Shown here one piece after another: positions 45,300 to 53,223 of a stretch of 64,000 nucleotides of DNA; position 1 is the stretch's first letter, and every line of letters begins with the position of its first letter. This DNA is from Ferruginibacter sp. (GTDB taxonomy: Bacteria; Bacteroidota; Bacteroidia; Chitinophagales; Chitinophagaceae), in the NCBI RefSeq assembly GCF_028288465.1, contig NZ_JAQBNR010000057.1, positions 1-64,000 of the forward strand, given 5' to 3'. The position numbers and the translations under genes are program-made. The notes beneath the pieces were generated by a model that was given only the letters and a program-made list of their open reading frames with translations, ran no database searches and had not been told where the DNA came from.

Positions 45300-46031
45300 A
45301 TGATTTCAACACCAGACAACGTTTCCCAATTACTCCATCAATTAGATGGACTAAGCATCGCTGAATTTTTACAATCACTCACTACGCAGTTTCCGGAACG
45401 GGTTACATTCTCATCCAGTTTTAGCTTTGAAGACCAGGTTATTACGCACGAAATTTTGAGTAAGCAATTACCTGTAAAAATATTTACGCTGGATACAGGA
45501 CGTATGTTTGCAGAAACGTATTCTGTATGGAACAGCACCAACGAGCAATACAATACTAAAATAAAAGCCTACTATCCTAACCAGGGCACACTACAACAAC
45601 TCGTTGAAGAAAGAGGCCCCAATTCATTTTATGAATCTGTTCAAAACAGGAAAGATTGTTGCTTCATTCGTAAAGTAGAACCATTAAGAAGGGCACTGGC
45701 TGGTAATGCGATCTGGATAACAGGATTAAGGGCGGAGCATTCACCCGACAGGCATGACTTGCCGATTATAGAGTGGGACGAATCCAATAAAATTATTAAG
45801 TATCACCCTATTTTACACTGGACAACAGAACAGGTAAAAGAATACATCAACAAAAATCATGTTCCTTACAACCCACTGCACGATAAAGGTTTTGTAAGCA
45901 TCGGTTGTGCGCCTTGTACAAGAGCCATCAGACCGGGTGAAGATTTCAGGGCTGGCCGCTGGTGGTGGGAGGATGCAGATAAAAAAGAATGCGGTCTTCA
46001 TGTGCATGAAGAACCAGCAGCAAAAAATTAA
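45300..46031 (+). CDS. cysH: Assimilatory adenylyl-sulfate (APS/PAPS) reductase
   Basis: This 243-residue protein has the PP-loop-derived start SSSFSFEDQVITHEIL and two cysteine pairs, Cys120-Cys121 and Cys203-xx-Cys206, which hold a [4Fe-4S] cluster in APS-reducing enzymes. The cluster-type pairs argue that it reduces APS directly. That fits the absence of an APS kinase gene or domain in this cluster. The product is sulfite for CysJI. It is the first gene of the sulfate block. Confidence 0.92.
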   Translation: MISTPDNVSQLLHQLDGLSIAEFLQSLTTQFPERVTFSSSFSFEDQVITHEILSKQLPVKIFTLDTGRMFAETYSVWNSTNEQYNTKIKAYYPNQGTLQQLVEERGPNSFYESVQNRKDCCFIRKVEPLRRALAGNAIWITGLRAEHSPDRHDLPIIEWDESNKIIKYHPILHWTTEQVKEYINKNHVPYNPLHDKGFVSIGCAPCTRAIRPGEDFRAGRWWWEDADKKECGLHVHEEPAAKN

Positions 46032-46091
46032 AAAATATCACCGTGAATCAAAGCTTTGAAAACCGTTGCTTTGTTCGCCCAAAAAATAAGT

Positions 46092-47000
46092 ATGAGTCAA
46101 CACAGGTTAGATTATTTAGACTTATTGGAATCGGAATCCATCCACATTTTCAGGGAGGTAGCAGGCCAGTTTGAAAGACCAGCCTTGCTTTTTTCTGGTG
46201 GTAAAGATTCTATTGTACTGGTGCATCTTGCTTTAAAAGCATTTCGTCCCGGTAAATTTCCTTTTCCGCTGGTGCACATTGATACCGGTCATAATTTCCA
46301 GGAAGCGTTGGATTTCAGGGATCACCTGGCCAACAGCATTGGTGAAAAACTGATAGTAAGAAGTGTAGCTGACACCATCAAAGAAAAAAACTTAACCGAA
46401 CAAAAAGGAAAGTTTGCCAGCCGTAATGCGTTACAGACCTATACTTTGCTGGATACCATTGAAGAATTTAAGTTTGATGCCTGCATCGGCGGTGCCAGGA
46501 GAGATGAAGAAAAAGCAAGGGCCAAAGAAAGGATCTTTTCTGTAAGAGACGAGTTCGGTCAATGGGATCCCAAACTGCAAAGGCCGGAATTATGGAACAC
46601 ATACAACGGACGTATACACAAGGGCGAGAACGTCAGGGTATTCCCAATCAGTAACTGGACGGAGCTGGATATCTGGAATTACATCAAAAGAAATGAAATC
46701 GAATTGCCCTCCATTTATTTTGCACACGACAGGGAAGTACTCGAATGGCAGGGGCAACTGGTAGCCACATCTGAATTTATCCAGCTGGATGAAACCGATA
46801 AAGTATCTGTAAAAAAAGTGCGGTACAGAACGGTGGGTGATATGACCTGTACAGCGGCTGTTGAATCTACTGCCAGCAATATTGATGACATCATCACAGA
46901 AATCATCGCAACCAAAACCAGCGAAAGAGGTGAAACAAGAATTGATGACAGGGTAAGCGAGGCAGCAATGGAAGACAGGAAAAAGAACGGATATTTTTAG
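46092..47000 (+). CDS. cysD: Sulfate adenylyltransferase subunit 2
   Basis: The ATG at 46092 (MSQHRLDYLDLLESES) is the usual family start and gives 302 residues; the longer frame from 46056 is not needed. The PP-loop SGGKDSIV binds ATP, and GGARRDEEKARAKERIFS is conserved. With CysN it makes APS from sulfate and ATP. It is separated from cysN by a repeat-rich 150-base gap. Confidence 0.96.
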   Translation: MSQHRLDYLDLLESESIHIFREVAGQFERPALLFSGGKDSIVLVHLALKAFRPGKFPFPLVHIDTGHNFQEALDFRDHLANSIGEKLIVRSVADTIKEKNLTEQKGKFASRNALQTYTLLDTIEEFKFDACIGGARRDEEKARAKERIFSVRDEFGQWDPKLQRPELWNTYNGRIHKGENVRVFPISNWTELDIWNYIKRNEIELPSIYFAHDREVLEWQGQLVATSEFIQLDETDKVSVKKVRYRTVGDMTCTAAVESTASNIDDIITEIIATKTSERGETRIDDRVSEAAMEDRKKNGYF

Positions 47001-47140
47001 AGTTATAAGTTATGAGTTATAGGTTATAAGTTGAAATGCAGCGTATAATTTGCCACCTTTTTTCAGCACCTGAAGCCATAAATAGTTTATAACTTATAAT
47101 CTGACTTAAAACTTATTACTTACAACTAAAGTTTACAACT
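47001..47140. repeat. Inverted heptamer-repeat arrays between cysD and cysN
   Basis: Units AGTTATA, AGTTATG, AGTTATA, GGTTATA, AGTTGAA fill 47001-47035. Complementary-type units ACTTAAA, ACTTATT, ACTTACA run from 47104, after AACTTAT at 47091. The two arms point at each other and could form an imperfect stem across the gap. Confidence 0.75.
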
Positions 47141-47150
47141 ACATATAACA

Positions 47151-48392
47151 ATGGACATACTCAGATTTATAACCGCAGGCAGTGTTGATGATGGAAAAAG
47201 TACTTTGATTGGCCGCTTGCTGTACGATAGCAAATCAATCATGATTGACCAACTGGAAGCAATTGAAAAGCAAAGTAAAAATAAAGAAGATGGTGAAATA
47301 GACCTTGCTTTATTAACCGATGGTTTGCGTGCCGAAAGAGAGCAGGGCATTACCATTGATGTGGCATACAAATATTTCAGCACACCAAAGCGCAAATTTA
47401 TTATTGCAGATGCACCGGGGCACACCCAGTACACCCGCAACATGGTAACCGGCGCTTCCAACAGCGACCTGGCGATTATTTTGGTTGATGCCCGCAATGG
47501 TGTAGTGGAGCAAACCCGTCGCCACTCCATCATTGCATCGTTGTTAAACCTGCCACATGTGGTAGTAGCCATCAATAAAATGGACCTGGTAAATAACTCT
47601 CAGGATGTGTACAACAATATTGTAATTGATTATGCGGAAGTGGCTACCTCACTGGGTTTAATGGATATTAAATACATTCCCATCAGCGCCATCAATGGCG
47701 ATAATATTGTTGAAAAATCACCGGCTTTCCCATGGTATGAAGGTGAATCTCTACTGCACATTTTAGAGAATGTAGAAGTAGCTAACGACATCAATTATAC
47801 CGATGCAAGGTTTCCCGTGCAGTATGTCATCCGGCCGCAAACAGAAGCGCTGCATGATTATCGCGGTTATGCCGGTAAAGTAATCAGCGGTATTTATAAA
47901 AAGGGCGACAAAATAACTGTTCAGCCGTCCGGCCTGGAAAGCACCATCAGTGCGATTGAAATTGGCGGTAAAGAAGTAGAAGAAGCATTTGCGCCGCAAA
48001 GCGTGGTACTGCATTTAAATGATGATATCGATATCAGCCGCGGCGATGTAATAGTTCTGAAAGATAATCAACCATCTGTAGAAAATGAACTGGATGTTTT
48101 ATTATGCTGGATGGGCAACAAACCATTGATACCAGGCAATAAATATCTACTGCAAATCAACAGCCGTGTTACCAGAGCCGTTGTGAAAGAAATAGAATAT
48201 AAGCTGGATGTAAATTCACTGTTAAAAGAGCCGGCACCTGAACAAGCCGGTTTAAACGACATCGTAAAAGTAAAAATTAAAACAGCCTCACCGGTTCCAT
48301 TTGATTCGTACAAAAAACTAAGGGTAAACGGCGGTGCTATTTTGATTGATGAAACAAGCAATGTAACAGTTGGAGCTTGTATGATACAATAG
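47151..48392 (+). CDS. cysN: Sulfate adenylyltransferase subunit 1 (GTPase)
   Basis: This 413-residue EF-Tu-like GTPase has G1 GSVDDGKS at residues 10-17, DAPGHTQY, and NKMDL. GTP hydrolysis by CysN drives APS synthesis by CysD. The length shows there is no fused APS kinase (CysC) domain. The start is the ATG at 47151, directly after the repeat array. Confidence 0.96.
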   Translation: MDILRFITAGSVDDGKSTLIGRLLYDSKSIMIDQLEAIEKQSKNKEDGEIDLALLTDGLRAEREQGITIDVAYKYFSTPKRKFIIADAPGHTQYTRNMVTGASNSDLAIILVDARNGVVEQTRRHSIIASLLNLPHVVVAINKMDLVNNSQDVYNNIVIDYAEVATSLGLMDIKYIPISAINGDNIVEKSPAFPWYEGESLLHILENVEVANDINYTDARFPVQYVIRPQTEALHDYRGYAGKVISGIYKKGDKITVQPSGLESTISAIEIGGKEVEEAFAPQSVVLHLNDDIDISRGDVIVLKDNQPSVENELDVLLCWMGNKPLIPGNKYLLQINSRVTRAVVKEIEYKLDVNSLLKEPAPEQAGLNDIVKVKIKTASPVPFDSYKKLRVNGGAILIDETSNVTVGACMIQ

Positions 48393-48455
48393 GAAACTAG
48401 AGAATTAAAAAATTAATAATTAAAAAATCTTTAAGCTTGAGGGGTCTGTATTTAA

Positions 48456-48501
48456 AACTTAGAACTTACGACTTACAACTCATAACTTATAACTCTTAAC
48501 T
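48456..48501. repeat. Heptamer-repeat array before cysE
   Basis: Units AACTTAG, AACTTAC, GACTTAC, AACTCAT, AACTTAT, AACTCTT and a final AACT run without gaps and end seven bases before the GTG start of cysE. Confidence 0.85.
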
Positions 48502-48507
48502 AAAAAA

Positions 48508-49341
48508 GTGGTAACATCCAACTTCATACAATGTCTCTACAACCAGCACCAGCAGGCTACTACAGCCTTTCCGGATAAGGAGCTGGCGCAGGAATTTATT
48601 GACGGATTTTTTGAATTTTTGTTCATACCGCAGAAGCAAAAAAGGATGTCGCAGTACGAGCTCACAAAAGAATTTGAATCGTATAAAAGTCATTTATCAG
48701 CACTCATTTATGATGTAAATGCCGATGGTGAACAAACACAATCCGTTACCGATTTATTTTTTGAAAACATACCGGCTATATACGACCTGTTACTGAAAGA
48801 CGCTGAAGCAATATTACAATCAGATCCTGCTGCCAAAACAATTGAAGAAGTGTTGATGGCGTACCCTGGTTTTTATGCAACGGCTGTTTACAGATTTTCA
48901 CATCAATTGGTGTTGCTGGGAGTAAAAATATTGCCGCGTATTTTTTCTGAATATGCGCATAGCAAAACCGGTATTGACATTCATCCTGGTGCCGAAATTG
49001 GGTCATCGTTTTTTATTGATCATGGAACCGGAATTGTAATTGGTGAAACCACGCACATTGGCAACAATGTAAAAATTTACCAGGGCGTAACGCTCGGTGC
49101 ACTGAGTGTGAGTAAAATCCAGGTAAAGCCAAAAAGGCACCCGAGCATCGAAGACAATGTAATCATTTATTCAGGTGCGACCATCTTGGGCGGCGATACG
49201 GTGATTGGCCACGACAGCGTGATCGGAGGAAATGTATGGCTTACCAATTCGGTGTTGCCATATTCAATCGTATATCATAAAAGTGAGGTATCAATAAGGG
49301 ATAATAATCCTTTACCAGAGGCGCTCAATTTTGTAATATAA
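48508..49341 (+). CDS. cysE: Serine O-acetyltransferase
   Basis: The GTG at 48508 gives 277 residues. The N-terminal half is helical, and the C-terminal half is a left-handed beta-helix of hexapeptide repeats. It includes DIHPGAEIGSSFFIDHGTG, GNNVKIYQGVTLGALS and KRHPSIEDNVIIYSGATILGG. It acetylates serine for cysteine synthesis. Several N-terminal residues may be optional because the start follows a repeat array with no ribosome-binding site. It is followed by cysK. Confidence 0.92.
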   Translation: MVTSNFIQCLYNQHQQATTAFPDKELAQEFIDGFFEFLFIPQKQKRMSQYELTKEFESYKSHLSALIYDVNADGEQTQSVTDLFFENIPAIYDLLLKDAEAILQSDPAAKTIEEVLMAYPGFYATAVYRFSHQLVLLGVKILPRIFSEYAHSKTGIDIHPGAEIGSSFFIDHGTGIVIGETTHIGNNVKIYQGVTLGALSVSKIQVKPKRHPSIEDNVIIYSGATILGGDTVIGHDSVIGGNVWLTNSVLPYSIVYHKSEVSIRDNNPLPEALNFVI

Positions 49342-49495
49342 AAACTGGTCCGGGCCGGTGAGGCAATGGTCGTCATTCTTGCATCGCCCTCTTGTACAAA
49401 AATAGCTTTGATGAACTTTTAACCTGGCGGAGACAGAACAACAGTTATAATCAAATAATTAAAACATCAACAGACACTAATTAAACCATCATAAA

Positions 49496-50407
49496 ATGAA
49501 AGCAAATAACATTTTAGCAACCATTGGCAACACGCCTCATGTACGCCTTAATAAACTGTACGGCGATCAGCACGAAGTATGGATCAAACTGGAAAAAACA
49601 AATCCGGGCGCAAGCATTAAAGATCGTATTGCACTCGCTATGATTGAAGATGCAGAGCTGAAAGGTTTATTAAATAAGGATAGTGTGATTATTGAACCTA
49701 CCAGTGGTAACACAGGTATAGGACTGGCTTTGGTTGCGGCTGTTAAAGGCTATAAAATTATTTTGGTTATGCCCGAAAGTATGAGCATTGAACGCAGAAG
49801 GCTGATGGCTTTATACGGCGCAGAATTTGTGCTGACACCAAGGGAAAAAGGGATGAAAGGCGCCATTGAAAAAGCAGGCGAGTTAACCGCATCAACACCC
49901 AATGCCTGGATGCCACAGCAGTTTGATAACCCTGCCAATACAGAAGTACACCGTAAAACAACAGCGCTGGAAATTGCTGCAGACTTTCCCGAAGGGCTGG
50001 ATTATATTATTACCGGTGTCGGTACAGGTGGCCATATTACCGGTGTTGCGGAAATATTGAAGAAGCAATTCCCCAACCTAAAAGTGTTTGCAGTTGAGCC
50101 TGAATTGTCGCCCGTATTAAGTGGTGGCGCTCCCGGACCACACCCGATACAAGGTATTGGAGCAGGTTTTGCACCTTCGATTTTAAATAAAGACATTCTA
50201 GACGGCGTAATACAGGTAAGCAAGGATGATGCATTTTCATATACACAAAGACTGGCCAAAGAAGAAGGTATTTTAGCAGGTATTTCAACCGGAGCTTCAC
50301 TGGCAGCAGTTGCTAAAAAGCTGGCAGAAATTCCAGCCGGTTCAAAAGTACTGACCTTTAACTACGATACCGGTGAAAGGTATTTATCGATTGAGGGGTT
50401 GTTTTAA
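49496..50407 (+). CDS. cysK: Cysteine synthase (O-acetylserine sulfhydrylase)
   Basis: This 303-residue PLP enzyme has its Schiff-base lysine at Lys42 in NPGASIKDRIA. The phosphate-binding TSGNTG loop and the GTGGHITG segment are intact. It joins sulfide to O-acetylserine, using the product of the cysE gene just upstream and sulfide from CysJI. The symbol cysM would also be possible; subtype cannot be fixed from this alone. Confidence 0.94.
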   Translation: MKANNILATIGNTPHVRLNKLYGDQHEVWIKLEKTNPGASIKDRIALAMIEDAELKGLLNKDSVIIEPTSGNTGIGLALVAAVKGYKIILVMPESMSIERRRLMALYGAEFVLTPREKGMKGAIEKAGELTASTPNAWMPQQFDNPANTEVHRKTTALEIAADFPEGLDYIITGVGTGGHITGVAEILKKQFPNLKVFAVEPELSPVLSGGAPGPHPIQGIGAGFAPSILNKDILDGVIQVSKDDAFSYTQRLAKEEGILAGISTGASLAAVAKKLAEIPAGSKVLTFNYDTGERYLSIEGLF

Positions 50408-50418
50408 AAGCACTCTCT

Positions 50419-50450
50419 GACTCCCCAAAGGGGGAGGAATGGAGGAGGTC
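50419..50450. repeat. CTCCCC-type palindromic repeat
   Basis: CTCCCC-AAA-GGGGGAG is followed by GGAGGAGGTC. It is the first of three related hairpins in the gap before cobA. Confidence 0.5.
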
Positions 50451-50494
50451 TAAACGAAGTTTGCAGCAGGTTTTTAGACCGCCAACTTCCAGTT

Positions 50495-50528
50495 CCTTCT
50501 CCTAAAGGAGAAGGGTAGGGATGAGGTG
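50495..50528. repeat. CCTTCTCC-type palindromic repeat
   Basis: CCTTCTCC (50495-50502) and GGAGAAGG (50507-50514) form a perfect eight-base stem with a TAAA loop. GTAGGGATGAGGTG follows, a layout seen in dispersed Bacteroidota intergenic repeats. Confidence 0.55.
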
Positions 50529-50592
50529 AAAAAGAAAAGGGGAAAGAGAAATTGACGATAGATAAAAGTTTTAAAAATTAATGAAATCAAAC

Positions 50593-50606
50593 TCCCCTTC
50601 AGGGGA
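50593..50606. repeat. CTCCCC-type palindrome at the cobA start
   Basis: TCCCC-TTCA-GGGGA includes the A of an upstream in-frame ATG (50606). The hairpin would hide that codon, which favours the ATG at 50615. Confidence 0.45.
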
Positions 50607-50614
50607 TGGGGGCA

Positions 50615-51460
50615 ATGAACGAAACCAGTCAACATATCGGTAAAGTAATTCTGGCAGGTGCAGGCTGCGGTGATCCTGAATTGATCACCGTCAAGGCGGC
50701 ACGTTACCTGCAAGCGGCTGATGTGGTGTTGACAGACAGATTGGTAAGCAAGGATATTTTAGACAGGTATGTACGCAAAGATGCTGAGGTTATTTATGTA
50801 GGTAAACAGTGCCGTCGGGGCTACAGCACACCACAGGAAAGCATTAATTCCTACATCGTGGAATATGCACTGCAAGGCAAGCTGGTGGTGCGCCTGAAAG
50901 GTGGAGACGTGTCTATCTTCTCTAATATTTTAGACGAATTGCAAACTGTGGCAGAGCACAATATTCCCTACGAAATTATACCGGGCGTAACAGCAGCGCT
51001 AGGTGCGGCTTCTTACGCTGGCATACCATTAACGGGTAGAGGACTCTCTACAGCGGTGCGTTTGCTGACGTCTTATAAATCAGATATTGTAACAGACGCC
51101 TACTGGCAGGAATTGTCACAAACTACTGATACATTGGTTTTTTACATGTCGTCAGAAACGTTGGATAATGTAGTGGCCAACCTGGTAAAATACAATATTG
51201 ATCCGCTGAAATTAATGGCGGTGGTAGAACAGGCTACAACGCCGTTGCAACATGTACACATCAGTTCTTTATACGACTACGAAATGAATTTAAAAGGACG
51301 TTCTTTTATTTCGCCTTCGCTGGTCATTATCGGCAAAGTGGTAGCACTTCATGAAAAATATGCCTGGTTGCCCGATGCGGCAAGTACTGATCATTATTTT
51401 AAACCGGTTCTTCCGGATGATAACCTTTTAAAAGCAACAACAAATGCTGGCAGAGAATAA
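50615..51460 (+). CDS. cobA: Uroporphyrinogen-III C-methyltransferase
   Basis: The protein has about 281 residues from the ATG at 50615; the ATG at 50606 lies in a hairpin repeat. The start KVILAGAGCGDPELITVKAA and the segment LVVRLKGGD are typical of SUMT. After GGD the usual P-(F/Y)-x-FGRG is replaced by VSIFSNI, a variant second signature. It methylates uroporphyrinogen III to precorrin-2 with SAM, toward siroheme. It overlaps cysJ by 17 bases, which ties it to sulfite reduction. Confidence 0.9.
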   Translation: MNETSQHIGKVILAGAGCGDPELITVKAARYLQAADVVLTDRLVSKDILDRYVRKDAEVIYVGKQCRRGYSTPQESINSYIVEYALQGKLVVRLKGGDVSIFSNILDELQTVAEHNIPYEIIPGVTAALGAASYAGIPLTGRGLSTAVRLLTSYKSDIVTDAYWQELSQTTDTLVFYMSSETLDNVVANLVKYNIDPLKLMAVVEQATTPLQHVHISSLYDYEMNLKGRSFISPSLVIIGKVVALHEKYAWLPDAASTDHYFKPVLPDDNLLKATTNAGRE

Positions 51461-53138
51461 ACTGAAACTTTTTTTAGACCTGCTTGGTTCAGCCAGTAAA
51501 GACGAACTGATCTGGATGAATGGCTACCTGAATGGTATGGTTCAACAGCAACCGGCTTCTGCAACGTCTTCTGTTGCTGAACCTGCTGTAAGTAAAATCA
51601 CCATTGTGTATGGTACTGAAACCGGCAATTCTAAAAGGCTGGCAGCTGACTTTGCAGCTAAGGCAAAACAACAACGCATTCATGCCAAGGTAGTAGGGAT
51701 GGATCAATACCGTTTAACTGACCTGATAAAAGAAGAATATTTATTAGCCATTGTGAGCACGCATGGCGAAGGCGAGCCACCCGTTGCCGCAAAAAAGTTT
51801 TACGATCATATCCACCAGAATGGCTTTAAGCTGGAAAAATTAAAGTATAGCGTGCTTGCTTTGGGCGATACTTCTTACCCTTTGTTTTGTAAAACTGGCG
51901 AAGAAGTAGATGAGCAATTTAATAAGTTGGGTGGCAACAGAATTGCACCAATGCAAAAGTGTGATGTGGAATATGAGGAAGAAGCCAACAGCTGGTTCAG
52001 CAATGTATTGAAAAGCCTTTCAACAGCCACCACGCTTGTTCCTGCTTCAACACCGGCAACCATTGCGGCAAAAAAAACAGGTAAGCAAATTTATACTGGT
52101 ACGGTACTCACAAAAGTAAATTTAAACGACCGCGGTTCAAATAAAGAAACCTATCATATTGAAATAGCGGCTGAAGGATTGCAGTACCAGTGCGGCGATT
52201 CGGTAGGCATTGTGCCGGAGAATCCAACAAAGGTGGTGGAAGATATTCTTACTGTAGCCAAAGTAGATGGTACAAAAAAGATCGTATTTAAAAATGAAGA
52301 GGTGAGCATTTATGATCTGTTGAAATACAAGATCAATATCATTTACTTAACCGAGCGCCTGGTAAAACAATATGCGGAAATAACCGGTGAAGATATTCCT
52401 GCAACGAAAATGGATTTGCTGGATTTATTAAAAATTTACCCGGTAAAAGATGCAGCGCAGTTTGAAACCATTGTGAGTAAGATGAATGCGATCTCTCCGA
52501 GGTTGTATACCATTGCTTCTTCACCGTCTGCGCATGAGGGCGAAGTGCATATCCTTGCAGTCAAGGATACTTATACCATCAATGATGAAAAGAGGTATGG
52601 CCTTTGCTCCACTTATTTAAGTGAGTTGCAGGTGAACACCGAACAGAAATTTTTTATTCAGACCAATAAAAGATTCCGGATGCCGGCCGATGATAAAGAT
52701 ATGATCATGGTTGGTCCGGGTACTGGTATCGCCGCTTTCCGGTCGTTTTTATCAGAACGGGATGCAACCGGCGCCACAGGAAAAAACTGGTTGTTTTTTG
52801 GTGACCAGCATTTTGCTACCGACTTTTTATACCAAACGGAAATACAGAACTGGGTTGAAACAGGCGTGCTTACAAAAGTGAATGTTGCGTTTTCGAGAGA
52901 CCAGCATTTTAAATTGTACGTACAGCATAAAATGCTGCAGCACGCTGCTGAAGTATATGATTGGATCAATAGCGGCGCCTCATTTTTTATCTGCGGCACC
53001 AAAGATCCAATGAGCATTGATGTGGAGAATACATTGATAGAAATTATCCAGCAGCAGGGTAACAAATCACTGGAAGAGGCAAAGAAATATGTGGAATTGA
53101 TGGAAGAAGAAGGCCGGTATGAAAAGGATGTTTATTAA
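51444..53138 (+). CDS. cysJ: Sulfite reductase flavoprotein subunit
   Basis: This 564-residue diflavin reductase has an FMN flavodoxin domain at about residues 50-185 (ITIVYGTETGNSKRLA, ALGDTSYPLFCKTG). An FAD-binding domain follows, with RLYTIASSPS at about 350. The NADPH domain has MVGPGTGIAAFRSFLSER and ends KYVELMEEEGRYEKDVY. It passes electrons from NADPH to CysI. Its first 16 bases overlap cobA. Confidence 0.95.
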   Translation: MLAENKLKLFLDLLGSASKDELIWMNGYLNGMVQQQPASATSSVAEPAVSKITIVYGTETGNSKRLAADFAAKAKQQRIHAKVVGMDQYRLTDLIKEEYLLAIVSTHGEGEPPVAAKKFYDHIHQNGFKLEKLKYSVLALGDTSYPLFCKTGEEVDEQFNKLGGNRIAPMQKCDVEYEEEANSWFSNVLKSLSTATTLVPASTPATIAAKKTGKQIYTGTVLTKVNLNDRGSNKETYHIEIAAEGLQYQCGDSVGIVPENPTKVVEDILTVAKVDGTKKIVFKNEEVSIYDLLKYKINIIYLTERLVKQYAEITGEDIPATKMDLLDLLKIYPVKDAAQFETIVSKMNAISPRLYTIASSPSAHEGEVHILAVKDTYTINDEKRYGLCSTYLSELQVNTEQKFFIQTNKRFRMPADDKDMIMVGPGTGIAAFRSFLSERDATGATGKNWLFFGDQHFATDFLYQTEIQNWVETGVLTKVNVAFSRDQHFKLYVQHKMLQHAAEVYDWINSGASFFICGTKDPMSIDVENTLIEIIQQQGNKSLEEAKKYVELMEEEGRYEKDVY

Positions 53139-53151
53139 GAACCCCGTCTAA

Positions 53152-53167
53152 CTCCTCCAAGTGGGAG
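53152..53167. repeat. CTCC-type palindromic repeat between cysJ and cysI
   Basis: CTCCTCC-AAG-TGGGAG forms an imperfect stem. It is the weakest member of the repeat family at 38899 and 50419-50606. Confidence 0.35.
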
Positions 53168-53223
53168 AACAGGACGAGAGCAATTTAAAGAAACCAGATT
53201 AGAAGCGTTATTAAAAAATTACC

